Below are positions 42,301 to 55,400 of a stretch of 64,000 bases of DNA, piece by piece; within the stretch, counting starts at the first letter, position 1; each line of letters begins with the position of its first letter. Source of the DNA: Balanoglossus misakiensis (taxonomy: Eukaryota; Hemichordata); the NCBI GenBank assembly GCA_040954595.2, contig CM082590.2:5580001-5644000 (forward strand). Reading direction: 5' to 3'. The position numbers and the translations under genes were made by a program. The notes below the pieces were generated by a model that was given only the letters and a program-made list of their open reading frames with translations, was not told the origin of the DNA and did no database searches.

Positions 42301-43935
42301 AGTTACAGGGGAACGTACTCCTATTCCGAGCTGTAGTGATTCCTCCCAGCCGAACTAAACTATGGCAAGAAAAGACAAAATGTTCCCTTGTAGTCATAGG
42401 AATAAATTATGGCACCTATGAGCCGCGGTTGTCTGTAACACGCGCACAGTACAGAAGGGTACACACACAAAGGCAGTAACGGGATTGCACCATTTCAGTT
42501 ACAGGGGAACGTACTCCTATTCCGAGCTGTAGTGATTCTTCCCAGCCGAACTAAACTATGGCAAGAAAAGACAAAATGTTCCCTTGTAGTCATAGGAATA
42601 AATTATGGCACCTATGAGCCGCGGTTGTCTGTAACACGCACACAGTACAGAAGGGTACACACACAAAGGCAGTAACGGGATTGAACCATTTCAGTTACAG
42701 GGGGACATACTCCTATTCCGAGCTGTAGTGATTCCTCCCAGCCGAACTAAACTATGGCAAGAAAAGACAAAATGTTCCCTTCTAGTCATAGGAATAAATT
42801 ATGGCACCTATGAGCCGCGGTTGTCTGTAACACGCACACAGTACAGAAGGGTACACACACAAAGGCAGTAACGGGATTAAACCATTTCAGTTACAGGGGG
42901 ACATACTCCTATTCCGAGCTGTAGTGATTCCTCCCAGCCGAACTAAACTATCGCAAGAAAAGACAAAATGTTCCCTTGTAGTCATAGGAATAAATTATGC
43001 CACCTATGAGCCACGGTTGTCTGTAACATGCACACATTACAGAAGGGTACACACACAAAGGCAGTAATGGGATTAAACCATTTCAGTTACAGGGGGACAT
43101 ACTCCTATTCCGAGCTGTAGTGATTCCTCCCAGCCGAACTAAACTATGGCAAGAAAAGACAAAATGTTCCCTTGTAGTCATAGGAATAAATTATGCCACC
43201 TATGAGCCACGGTTGTCTGTAACATGCACACAGTACAGAATTGTACACACACAAAGACAGTAACGGGATTAAACCATTTCAGTTACAGGGGAACGTACTC
43301 CTATTCCGAGCTGTAGTGATTCCTCCCAGCCGAACTAAACTATGGCAAGAAAAGACAAAATGTTCCCTTGTAGTCATAGGAATAAATTATGGCACCTATG
43401 AGCCGCGGTTGTCTGTAACACGCACACAGTACAGAAGGGTACACACACAAAGGCAGTAATGGGAATAAACCATTTCAGTTACAGGGGAACGTACTCCTAT
43501 TCCGAGCTGTAGTGATTCCTCCCAGCCGAACTAAACTATGGCAAGAAAAGACAAAATGTTCCCTTGTAGTCATAGGAATAAATTATGGCACCTATGAGCC
43601 GCGGTTGTCTGTAACACGCACACAGTACAGAAGGGTACACACACAAAGGCAGTAACGGGATTGAACCATTTCAGTTACAGGGGAACGTACTCCTATTCCG
43701 AGCTGTAGTGATTCCTCCCAGCCGAACTAAACTATGGCAAGAAAAGACAAAATGTTCCCTTGTAGTCATAGGAATAAATTATGGCACCTATGAGCCGCGG
43801 TTGTCTGTAACACGCACACAGTACAGAAGGGTACACACACAAAGGCAGTAACGGGAATAAACCATTTCAGTTACAGGGGAACGTACTCCTATTCCGAGCT
43901 GTAGTGATAACTCCCAGCCGAACTAAACTATCGCC
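39381..43935. repeat. 196-bp satellite, 23 full copies
   Basis: Start 'ctattccgagctgt' at 39381 and last start at 43889 are 4508 bp apart, exactly 23 x 196. Variants recur with a 980-bp (five-monomer) period: 'catttcagatacagggg' at 40926 and 41906, 'cgcgcacagtacag' at 41461 and 42441. It directly abuts the LINE fragment. The 72-88-codon frames through it are repeat artefacts. Confidence 0.96.
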
Positions 43936-44240
43936 AAAAAATAACGGTCAAGAAAAACATTCCCTTTTAGTCACCTGTTTATTGCACACAAAAATAAACA
44001 CACCCTTGATTACATTACAGCAATACCAGTTACCCAATAAACAAGACATAACTTGTATTTACAAAATACATCATTAATTTAGATAATAATGTTACAATGC
44101 ATATACATGTATAGCAAATACACGGGGGGGGGGGGGGAATTTCATGTGTGAATATATTTATCATTGACCATAATTAACAATGTTATACAAAATTGCATTG
44201 GTATGTACATGTCATTGTGGAGTTACTTTCTATCAGATAT
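43936..44240. other. AT-rich flank of the 196-bp satellite
   Basis: No gene seen; includes a run of about 14 G at 44125. Confidence 0.5.
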
Positions 44241-44244
44241 AGCA

Positions 44245-44425
44245 TGACAGCCAATCAGGTTTTACTTGTGACCAGACAGCCAATCAGGTTTCATGTATAA
44301 AACCAAACAGCCAATCAGGTTTCATGTATAAAACCAAACAGCCAATCAGGTTTCATGTATAAAACCAAACAGCCAATCAAGTTTCATGCATAAAACCAAA
44401 CAGCCAATCAGGTTTTATTTATTAC
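44245..44425 (+). repeat. 31-bp tandem repeat with CCAAT and TATAAAA motifs
   Basis: Six 'cagccaatcaggtt' units spaced about 31 bp; most also carry 'catgtataaaaccaaa'. It could act as a cluster of CCAAT-box sites, but no gene starts nearby. Confidence 0.85.
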
Positions 44426-44721
44426 TTCCCTCACGAATTTGAATTCAAAGTAACACCCTTGATGTGATTGGTCATTATATGGCCTTGCATTGAATTCAAC
44501 TGAATGATGGCTGTGTGAGGGCGCTCCACTTACGAAATGGATGTATGCAAATCTGCATTGAAGCTGTTGCTTGCTGAAGTTACCGGGGGCAACAAGGTCA
44601 TTGAACTGAACTACCGCAACATCTCATTTTCAGGTAGACTGTAATATCAACTGTAATATCAAAGTATTTTGTAAAAATAAAGACACTATGAATATAACAG
44701 CTGACAGTCAATAGGCTACTT

Positions 44722-44920
44722 TCATGACCCCTGAGTGACCTTACATCCTGGTGAATTGGTGGTATGACATCATCATTCAACATTTACATACAAGATTCAG
44801 ACAATTTTTTGTTCTAGGTTGAGAAATTTGACCGATAGACGAATCAAGCGTTTAAACCCCAAGTGGTAAACTCATACCTGGAAATTGCCAGGATGTAAAG
44901 GTCATAGAGAGGTCATTTCA
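44722..44920. repeat. Foldback element
   Basis: 'catgacccctgagtgacctt' and 'acatcctgg' at the left pair with 'ccaggatgtaaaggtcat' and 'agaggtcat' at the right. Confidence 0.6.
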
Positions 44921-45304
44921 CACTGACATATATGAGCGAACCACTGAGACCATGTTTGAATGCCAAACTTTCAGAATGACACAAGCTGTGAAAAAAAAAT
45001 TCACTTAGAGATAGTAATTACTGGTTACATAGTGGTAATAACTGGTAGAGTGTGGTAAAAGGTAGTTATTTGTCCAGCACATCAGACCAAACTAGTTCCT
45101 GCACAGACCAAAATAGTGAAACAAAAATCAAAAGTTACAACCACTCTTCATGTACACATATGCAAATTTTGCCCTTCTTTTAATTTTCTGCGGATTTTTC
45201 TAGTGGTAACGGTAGTTTTGAGGTAAATAAAAGGGAAACAAAAGTATTCACACAAAAAAGTTTTTTTGACAAGACCAAATTGTCCAGAAGACTTTAAAAT
45301 GGCT

Positions 45305-45935
45305 AGTATGATGACCCCCTAAGTGACCTTTAAATCCTGGTGTTCTGTTGATATCAGACACTATTCAACGTTACATTAACATCAATATTATTTAACAAGA
45401 AAATTCATTTTTTTTTATAGTTCTGGGATGAGTGTGAGTGCACAAACTCAAACATTATGAATAACTGTCCAAGAGCTTAAGGATGTACGCGCAGAACATA
45501 AACTGATAAACAGTGTATGTGTGTCTTTTTCCCATAGGATTATACATTAAGATTTGCTAGAAAGCAAACTTCTACTATTGTCATTTTCACCAAATTTTAC
45601 ACTTAGCTCAGTCCAGTAAATAAAAATTCATTGGTCAAAAAATATCGCGTGGTCACCGCGCTCTATTTTGAGATAAATTTCGTTAAAATTTTTGCCCATA
45701 GACAAACTATTGGTGAAATATGCTGAGTCAGCAGATTTTTTCTATTATCGACTAAATTCATGGCCTTGTGTTTCAGGTTTTCATTATACATACACAGAAG
45801 AATCCAAAAATCAACAATTAAAAAAAAATGACAATACTTTCAATTTTACTGAACGTACATCCTTAAAACTCAAAATGGTCAACTCATATCAACAAAATGC
45901 CAGGATGTAAAGGTCATGTAGGGGTCACGAAAGTG
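45305..45935. mobile_element. Foldback element interrupted by a TTAA-flanked element (family D)
   Basis: Outer arms ('tgatgaccccctaagtgacc' and 'aggtcatgtaggggtcac') match the 44.7-kb element. Inside, 45477-45866 is a 390-bp element with TTAA ends and inverted termini 'ggatgtacg' and 'cgtacatcc'. Confidence 0.65.
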
Positions 45936-46270
45936 GCCTTTTTGAAAGCAGTGCGACACAGCACGCCAGACCAAAGCTGAAACAGAACACAACTTACAAT
46001 GAGACACAAAAAAAAGATTCTTGTACAAAAAAAATTAACGCTTACAAAAAATGTTTGGAATGAATTCTCTACAGATTTTGGTTGTCCCTCTGGGGTGACA
46101 TCTGATAGCTTTGTCACCCCTACCACCCCTGTTCCTTGTCAAGTGGTTTCAACCACACCATTGACATTACTAGGGTTATACCAATGCCTGATAGTGATGG
46201 GTAAAACAGAAATCACACGTTCCAGACATGATGTTTGATAGTGTCATGAAATAAAAACATGAAACAAAAT

Positions 46271-46463
46271 TTAAAGGTATAGGGTCGCCTTTAGCAAATT
46301 TAGCTACAGTTGCCATGGCAAATTAAGATCTAGCCAATCACAGATTTTCAGTGAGTGGCACATGCAAAAAAAGAGAAACATCATATGTTCTTTAGAACAC
46401 TAAAATACACCAAATCAGCCATATATGGGCATATGTAAATTAGAGGTGACCGTATACCTTTAA
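46271..46463. mobile_element. TTAA-flanked foldback element, family B
   Basis: About 190 bp between TTAA sites with termini 'aggtatagggtcgcc' and 'ggtgaccgtatacct'. It shares 'gccaatcacagattttcagt' with the other copies at 48277 and 52054. Confidence 0.75.
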
Positions 46464-47160
46464 TGGAAGCACTACAGTTTAGTATCAAAATAACAAGAAT
46501 GTAGTAAACACAGATGGAATTGGACAGACCTATATGTTGGTGGTTTTTAAAAAGCACAACACAAAAATATTTCCGAGGCCAGCTTGTTGAAAACTGGGAT
46601 GATTCTACTATTAACTACAGACTTGGCTGAAAACAGTTTACAAAAAAATGCTAAATAAACTCTATACATGCAAAAAACTGTAAATGAAAAAAAAAATTAA
46701 ATAAACCAATAAGATATCACAATAATTTGATATCAGCTCTTTTCAAGAGAAAATTACATGCTAAACAATTACAATCGAAATAATGTTTTAAACTTGTATC
46801 TTTTTATTCTATTTTATCATTGAAAGTAAATTGTAAATGGGCATTAATTTGCTATGTTTGTCCCACGAGGGCGGTGTTGTGGAGAGCGCCCTCATAAGAC
46901 AAACCTTGGAGACTAATTTGTGTGCACTTCAATGTGATTTTTATTTGTATTTGAATGTAATTTGCATATTTGCTGACTTAGTTTGAATCGGCCATCTTGG
47001 CTTCTTGATTTAACACCACATTTCTGTATCAAAATCTCTGTTAGGCATTTCATCACTATTATTTGGGATTTACTTGGCAGAAAAATGTCCTAGACAATAT
47101 TTCTGATCAAAAAATAATGCAAATATTATGAAGCTTCAACATATTTCATACATCATCATA
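46464..47160. other. AT-rich intergenic sequence
   Basis: No gene or clear repeat recognised. Confidence 0.4.
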
Positions 47161-47217
47161 TAATAATTAAAGTGAAGAACTATAAGGATATTTCATATAA
47201 ATGCCACTCTTGTACCG

Positions 47218-47400
47218 TATGTATGTGTGTGTGTGTGTGTGTGTGCACGTGCGTACATGTGTGTATGTATGTATGTATGTATGTATGTATGTATGTATGT
47301 ATGTATGTATGTATGTATGTATGTATGTATGTATGTATTTGTGTATGTACGTATGTATGTATGTACGTACGAATGTATGGATCAACCTATGTACTGGGGT
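47218..47400. repeat. (GT)n and (GTAT)n microsatellite
   Basis: GT dinucleotides followed by about 20 'atgt' units. Open frames in it (MYVC polymers) are artefacts. Confidence 0.96.
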
Positions 47401-47499
47401 GTCTGTGTGGCTGTATGTCAGATAATATGTAAAGGTATCAGGGAGTATGAGTGGCAATGATGGTGTTTGGCAACATTGAATGAGTGTGGTTATAAAACA

Positions 47500-48270
47500 C
47501 AACAAATATTCACATGTCTATAGCTTGAAAAATTCGGTGAAAACATTCAATTTACAATTTATCACAAGTAATATTAAACCATATACTCATATCACCCTGA
47601 TTTTTTTTTTCCAAAAATTTTGTTTATGCGAATGAAATACACAAACACAATGTAAGTGTTGATAATACCGTCAACCTTGCAATAGTTTTTCTTGCCATGG
47701 TAGACATCTTGTTTACAATCTGTTTAAGATGGCATTTAAGGTCTCTCAGACAAACAAGAAATTACTCAGAAACTTATCCTACATTATTGTTACGAATCAA
47801 AACTATCTTCAGACAAACTATTGCAATATACAAATGTTCCTCAATTCTGGCTGTCTTAGATAGGTTTTTGCTTCATGCTAGGGGGTCAAATCACATTATA
47901 ATAATTGCATTCTGGGTAAAAGGTTGACAATTCACTGTAGTAAAAAATAGAAGAAATGATATTTTAACTGAATTTTTTGGTCAAACATTTCTGTCTTTGT
48001 AGTTCACATATTGAAGTCATTCTTTTTCATATTAATTTTCTGATGCAACGTGTAAGAATGCCCAATTATCACTTAAGCTTATGAACTTTCATTTCTTAAA
48101 CTTAGCAAAAATCGGCCATCTTGACATTGTGTCGACCATGTGAAATTCTCATCACTCACCTAGGTAGCAAAAACCTACTTAAGGCAGCTAGAATTACACA
48201 TGGATGTTAGCACACATGGATATTTCATATGTTGGACATTATCGTTTCCACATCGAGGTTCTGAGACAAA
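47500..48270. other. AT-rich intergenic sequence
   Basis: No gene or clear repeat recognised. Confidence 0.4.
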
Positions 48271-48276
48271 ACATGG

Positions 48277-48439
48277 TTAAAGGCACACAGTCGGCCACCA
48301 TTACTGTAGAAAATTGAGATCCAGCCAATCACAGTTTTTTTGCGGGCTGACTCTGTGATCACTTGAAGATCTGGACATGCTCTTTTAACCATAAATGGGC
48401 ATATGTAAATTACAGGTGCTTGTGACTGTATACCTTTAA
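48277..48439. mobile_element. TTAA-flanked foldback element, family B
   Basis: TTAA ends, termini 'aggcacacagtcg' and 'gactgtatacct'; a shorter copy of the 46.3-kb element. Confidence 0.7.
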
Positions 48440-48514
48440 GCCAGGCAGTATCATTGGATATCTGTACAACTGGTACTGACAAATTGGAAGACAACAGATG
48501 TAATGAGTACACTT

Positions 48515-48675
48515 TTGTATGCAAATGATATATGTTCATATGCAAACATATACCTTTTTATGCAAATGAATATAGTCATATGCTAATGAGTACATTTTAG
48601 TATGCAAATGATATACTTTTGAATGCAAATGAATATACAATCATATGCTAATGATATACTTTCATATGCAAATAG
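48515..48675 (+). promoter_or_regulatory. Cluster of ATGCAAAT octamer-like motifs
   Basis: At least five exact ATGCAAAT plus ATGCTAAT and ATGCAAAC variants lie in about 160 bp, interspersed with 'gatatact' and 'gaatata'. ATGCAAAT is the POU-domain octamer. It may simply be a degenerate tandem repeat. Confidence 0.4.
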
Positions 48676-49273
48676 AATTATCTACAATAAATGCAAAGCT
48701 GACAATAACACTCATCAAAAAAGAGTGATTATTTGGATATAATTACAACAAATTCACACTATTTTTTTTACAGTTATTACAAATTAACTTGCGTTAGGGC
48801 TTTATATCAAAGAGAAATATCATTATCATTGTTATCAATTTTATGAAGACTAAAATCATGCTGAGCTTCCAGACACGACTGTGTCAATATAGGACTTGTT
48901 GCTACGACAACAATGTTACTGATCATTCTGAGGAAAGTCAACATTTGGATATTGCTATGACAACCACGACATATCCAGGTATTTGTACTGTTAGTATATT
49001 TGTTCACATCGGAAAATTTGCAAAATAAATAAACAAATGTTGCAGATATAAACATAATTTTACACCCCATCCCCCAAACAAGCTTCCACCTCAAAATGGA
49101 CATGAAAAGTCAATTTGGGTAATGGCCTTTCCATCCCTTCTCTTGCAATGGAACAGTCCTGGGACCAAACCATATCATTGGGTCAACAGGTCAATTTAAC
49201 TGTAGAATTAGGTCAATGCACTGCACTGGGCTAAACCAATATGTCAAGGAGGGTAGGGTCAGGTATTTCATAG

Positions 49274-49489
49274 TTATTTGTCGTCTGTATGTATAAATAT
49301 CTGGATGTCATTTTCGGAATTTTGCAAGGGTTGATGGGCAGCAGCTTTCTTGGCGGCCATGAGTCTTTTTCTGGCTTCTTCTCGGGCTTCTTTGGCTTTG
49401 CTTGTTGTTGTTGTTGTTGTTTTGCCCGTTGTTTTCTTGGCTACATTCTTGTCTGTATTACTGACTCGCATCGGTTTCCGTGTTTTACT
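49274..49489 (-). CDS. DLGAP: DLGAP-family protein, last exon
   Basis: 71 codons plus stop after acceptor 'tttgttgcag'. Contains KAKEAREEARKRLMAAKKAA, then HQPLQNSENDIQIFI, matching the end of GKAP domains (EEARRRL-AKRAA...IEIYI). The usual SHANK-binding C-terminal QTRL of DLGAP1-4 is absent; this protein ends HTDDK. The poly-Thr stretch (TTTTTT) comes from a (GTT)n repeat. Confidence 0.88.
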   Translation of the reverse strand, partial: SKTRKPMRVSNTDKNVAKKTTGKTTTTTTSKAKEAREEARKRLMAAKKAAAHQPLQNSENDIQIFIHTDDK

Positions 49490-52400
49490 CTGCAACAAAA
49501 TGGTGACATAGTTGTGAATGTTCACATTTTACGCAAAGTAGGGTTATAGTTTGTAACAAAATAGCTCCATTGTTGGAAATGGTCACATTTTATGCAAAGT
49601 AGGGTTATAGTTTGTAACAAAATGGTGACACAGTTGTGAATGGTCACATTTTACGCAAAGTAGGGTAATAGTTTGTAACAAAATAGCTCCATTGTTGGAA
49701 ATGGTCACATTTTATGCAAAGTAGGGTTATAGTTTGTAACAAAATAGTTCCATTGTTGGAAATGGTCTCATTTTATGCAAAGTAGGGTTATAGTTTGTAA
49801 CAAAATAGTTCCATTGTTGGAAATGGTCTCATTTTATGCAAAGTAGGGTTATAGTTTGTAACAAAATGGTGACACAGTAGTGAATGGTCACATTTTATGC
49901 AAAGTAGTGTTATAGTTTGTAACAAAATGGTGACACAGTTGTGAATGGTCACATTTTATGCAAAGTAGGGTTATAGTTTGTAACAAAATGGTGACACAGT
50001 TGTGAATGGTCACATTTTATGCAAAGTAGGGTTATAGTTTGTAACAAAATGGTGACACAGTAGTGAATGGTCACATTTTATGCAAAGTAGGGTTATAGTT
50101 TGTAACAAAATGGTGACACAGTTGTGAATGGTCACATTTTATGCAAAGTAGGGTTATAGTTTGTAACAAAATGGTGACACAGTTGTGAATGGTCACATTT
50201 TATGCAAAGTAGGGTTATAGTTTGTAACAAAATGGTGACACAGTTGTGAATGGTCACATTTTATGCAAAGTAGGGTTATAGTTTGTAACAAAATAGCTAC
50301 ACTGTTGGAAAGGGTCACATTTTACGCAAAGTAGGGTAATAGTTTGTAACAAAATAGTTACATTGTTGGAAATGGTCTTTTATGCAAAATAGGGTTATAG
50401 TTTGTAACAAAATAGTTACATTGTTGGAAATAGTCACATTTTATGCAAAGTAGGGTTATAGTTTGTAACAAAATAGTGACATTGTTGGAAATGGTCACAT
50501 TTTATGCAAAGTAGGGTTATAGTTTGTAACAAAATAGCTACACTGTTGGAAAGGGTCACATTTTACGCAAAGTAGGGTAATAGTTTGTAACAAAATAGCT
50601 CCATTGTTGGAAATGGTCTCATTTTATGCAAAGTAGGGTTATAGTTTGTAACACAATGGTGACATAGTTGTGAATGGTCACATTTTATGCAAAGTAGTGT
50701 TATAGTTTGTAACAAAATAGTTACATTGTTGGAAATGGTCTTTTATGCAAAATAGGGTTATAGTTTGTAACAAAATAGTTACATTGTTGGAAAAAGTCAC
50801 ATTTTATGCAAAGTAGGGTTATAGTTTGTAACAAAATAGTGACATTGTTGGAAATAGTCACATTTTATGCAAAGTAGGGTTATAGTTTGTAACAAAATAG
50901 CTACATTGTTGGAAATGGTCACATTTTATGCAAAGTAGGGTTATAGTTTGTAACAAAATAGCTACATTGTTGGAAATGGTCACATTTTATGCAAAGTAGG
51001 GTTATAGTTTGTAACAAAATAGCTCCATTGTAGAGCGCGGAGACCCCTATATTTTATTTGACCAATGAATTAATATTTGCTTGGACTGAGCTATATGTAA
51101 AATATCGTGAAAATGACAACAGTAGAAGTTTATTTTCTAGCAATTATCAATGTAATCCTATTGGGAAAAAGACGAGTGTGCACAGTTTTCCGGTTTGTGT
51201 TCTGCGCGTACATCCTTAAGGTAGGAGGAAGTGCGAGGACTTACTTGTTTTGATCTGCTAGGATTTTGTTGAGCTGGTAACTTCCAGCCATTTTGTTTCA
51301 GCAGACGGATTTCGTCGAACATTCGGTTCACGTCCTCCACTTGTATCATCACCATGTCCCAGAAGCCAGCCAAGTCTGAAGATGTCGTCTTCAAAGATGT
51401 CGATGGATCCGGGCTCTAGATTCACACAAAAACCAAAAGTATTGACTTGTAACAGATACAGTCAAAACCTGTGTACATGTATAGTGGCCAGTGTAGGTCA
51501 TGTGCTGTTTCAACTTGCAAGTCTTGCTCAATATAATTTGCACATCTCCAGTGGATAAAGTCAATGCGTACTGGTATACGCGTACATTATTTTTGCGTAA
51601 ATATGGTCAGATATGCATTAAATATGCAGGATTTTGCATTAAAGGGACAAAGTCTCTCTCTTGCTGCCCTTTTTCCATTAATTATGTTTGATGCAAGAGT
51701 CTGTTTATGTTATTCTACATGTGGATATATAGTGAATCAATGTTCGAACACACACAACTTCCATACCACTTGTAGACACTAGAGTGAAAAACTGAATAAT
51801 CAGTGTTTACCATTTATTCATTTTGGGCGAGTTTTTACTCTCATATCCTACAAACGGGATGGAAGTTGTGTGTGGTTGAACTTTCATTCACTATATATCC
51901 TGTAGAATAACGTAAACAGTGTCTTGTATCAAACATAAATAATGGAAAAAGGGCAGCGAGAGAGAGAGAGACTTTGTCCCTTCACGAAAAAAAATAGCAC
52001 ATAGGTATTTAAGGGGGACTTGACACTCTAAAGAGATTCGACACGTACCCAATAGCATTATGGTTAAAGGTATACAGTCACCTCCAATTTTCATACGCCC
52101 ATATATAGCTGAAATGGAGTATTTGTGCGTTCTAAATAACATATGGTGGCGCTCTTTTTTTCACATGTGCCACCCACTGAAAATCTGTGATTGGCTAGAT
52201 CTCATTTTGCTATGGTAAGTATAGCTAATTTTCCATGGGTGACTGTATACCTTTAAAGCAATACTTACTGTATTTTGTAGACAGAGTCCTTTGAACTGCT
52301 TGAATTTCTTCCTTGTGAGTAACTGTCCTTTGCCAATAGAAGAGCGGATTTTTCCGCTAACTGTCAAAAAAAAAAAATAGTGTTCCTTAGTGTTTATACA

Positions 52401-55400
52401 CCATGCCTCAAAGCCTCTAGAGCTGCCACTTATGGCATTATTTTCATGATGTTATTTTCAAACTTAAAAGCGCGTAGCTCGTCTCACGCGCATGCGCGTA
52501 ACTTCCCAGCAAATTTTCTGTTCGATGCATTCAGATAGTGGACTGCCTTCGCTTCCTTCCAAATTTCATGCGCACTGTATAAGTAGATTCTGGTTTTGTC
52601 CCTCCTTTTCACCCAAGCTGGTGTCTTTTCCCGATCTCCGACACAGATTGGTCGCCGCCATCTTGTCTGTTGTTAGGACAGCGCACTGCCTTATGGGATT
52701 GACTGTTCACTAAACACCTGTAACCAGCGGCTACAGTTGGAACATGCGTGTGAGACGAGCTAGGCGCTTTAATTGGTCCATCTAAATAAGCTTACTGATA
52801 GGTATACATGAACAACTCACAAAAACCCGATTGTGAATGCATGTTGCAATTTGAACACGCTATGTATTAAACAGGTGCCACACCAATTTAATCAGCCTCC
52901 ATACAAACAGTATGCAGCTATCATGGTATGCGTCGAGTTGAAAAACTGAACTGCAAATATTATGGCTTAATGGTGAGGATTTTAGAGGATAGGGAATATA
53001 TTTGAAGTATTTTATTGTGGAAAAAAATACGTGAAATTTGGCAGCTATAGGGGCTTCAAGGAAAAAGGGTGGACAAATTTTGTGGCCATGTGAGAAATAG
53101 AAACTCACACACCAAGCATCTGGGATCATATTTCTCTCACTCATTGGGGATGTTTTTTCCTACAAAATCCCCAACTCGTGTGAGATATATGATCCCAGGT
53201 CCTTGGGAGTGTGGGATTCTATTAAAGGGACAAAGTCTCTCTCTTGCTGCCCTTTTTCCATTAATTATGTTTGATACAAGACACCGTTTGTGTTTTATTT
53301 TACATGTGGATATATAGTGAATCAATGTTCGACCACACACAACTTCCATCCCACTTGTAAACACAAGAGTGAAAAACTCGCCAAAATGAATAATCAGTCT
53401 TTACCGTTTATTCATTTTGGGCGAGTTTTTACTCTCATATCCTATAAACAGGATGGAAGGTGTGTGTGGTCGAACGTTGATTCACTATATATCCACATGC
53501 ACATTAATATAAACTGTGTCTTGTATCAAACATAATTAATGGAAAAAGGGCAGCGAGAGAGACTTTGTCCCTTTAATCTTTATCAAAAAGAGCAACTGCA
53601 AAAATCACTCACTCTCTTCCGACAGTTCATTCCGGTGCAAGTCTTCTTCAGCATCTTGGCAAAGTTTGTTAAGTCTCTCCTCCTCTGAAGTCACTACTTT
53701 CATGAAGAAGTGGCCATCTTTGTCCTCTTTCGACGACTTGACAAGATTCCTCGGTTTGTGCGAGCTATCCACCTCGTCGAGTACCTCGTTTCCTTGCGTG
53801 TCAGATTCGGGTAACGTCGGGCTTGTTTTGGGAGTCGTGTCCGTGGGAGATGTCCTTTTCACGCGAACTACTGGTGAAGATTTTTTCTCTAGGGGGCTCG
53901 TTGGGGATGTACGCTTCTCTACAGAGCTTAAAGACAACACTTTCTTCTCGGTAGAACTTGACAAGGTCTTATTCTCAAAACCGACGCTACTTGAAGTTTT
54001 CCGTTCGACAGAGGCAGTCGGCGAGGATCTCTTGTCTGTGAGACCGGTCGGAGAGGCCCTCTTCTTGGGCATCTTCACGTCGGGCTTGACCGGGACGGGT
54101 GGGGGTGTCCGTCTTTTTGCTGTTGTACTTTTAGCGGGAAAGTGTTTGAATGTTCCGCTCAGTTTATCATCGGATTTTCGCAGGTTTGAAGGCGGGGCCG
54201 ACTTTGAAGTTGGGGAGCGTGCGAGCGATTGCGACTTCGACGTCGGAGAGCTACGCAGACTTGATGTGGATGGCGCTGATAACGTGGTTGCCCCTGTGAG
54301 TGACGACGTCTTCGATGTCGGCGAGTTGCGAAGACCGGCAGTGGACGAGGCAGACAACGTCCTCCGTGAGCCGTCACCCTTGCCTGGCACTGACGAGTGA
54401 CCGACTAAATTCCGATTGGAAGCGATGAAGTCTTTCCGCACCGACGTTTTGGGTCTTGTCGCCATACCGACAGAATTGGACGACGCCTCTCTCCGGGTCG
54501 GCGTCGGTGGCAACGTCCGTCTATTCGGCTCCCGGGCGCCGTTCTTTTTCGCCGGACTCGTCGGTTCCTCGCTGCTGGTCACGTTGCCTAGCAACATGGC
54601 TTTCCTCTCAGCGACGAGCGATTTTCGTTTCCCTGATGTTTTCCTCTGTATGGGCTGATCGTCTGGTTGCTTGGGCGACCATTTTTCCTTCTCGTTGGCC
54701 GTTTTGGCTTCCCAGGCCGCTTTCTTCTGCTGCACACTGACGCCCTTATCCCCGTTCTGTTGTAACAACACACTGGGACCGACACTACGACTACGCACAC
54801 TCTTCCCGCTGGCCGATCTTCGATACGTCCCTTTTGGGGGCGACATACTTCCTGTACGCACGTGCTGCTCCTGCTGGGAGCTTTGTGCGCGACTCTCTCG
54901 CGAAGAAGTTCTTGCCGCTTGAGTCGGTGACGACGTTTTCCTCGCACTTCCCGCCGATCTGATCTTTCCCGCCCCCTCGGCGCTATTCCTGGAAGAGTAC
55001 GCGTTTCCGTACTTGGAATGATCTCTGGGCGGCGGACTTCCGGCGTCTTTGCCACCCAGGGTAATCTCCACCGTTGTCGTGTACTTGGAACATTTCCTGG
55101 TGGCTCCGGGAGACGTGGATCCAAACGACTGTCGGCTGCCGGTTGGCGGCAAACCACTCCGGCTCTGACCGTTCCCGGATCGCGGTCCTCCGTTCTCGCT
55201 GCAGGTTTTCTTGGCGGCCATCTTGGAGTGCCTCCGGGCGCGGTCCTCGGCCGGACTGGCGACTTCGCCGCCCTTCTTGCCGGCCGAGGGACCGACCTCG
55301 AACATGGCGCTCTCCGCCGACCTGTTGCCGGTTCTCTGTGCACACACCACGCTTCCATTGTGGTTGATCTCCGCATCGTTCGTGTCGCGGCGAATCTCAT

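Noticed and set aside
39713-43459. Repeated 72-88-codon plus-strand frames
   Set aside because: 196 is not a multiple of three, so each frame spans parts of adjacent monomers and ends by chance; no splice or start signal.
47167-47505. Open frames with MYVC or YIHT polymers
   Set aside because: They are translations of the GT/GTAT microsatellite; the same applies to the ATGGATGG runs at 13.4 and 32 kb.
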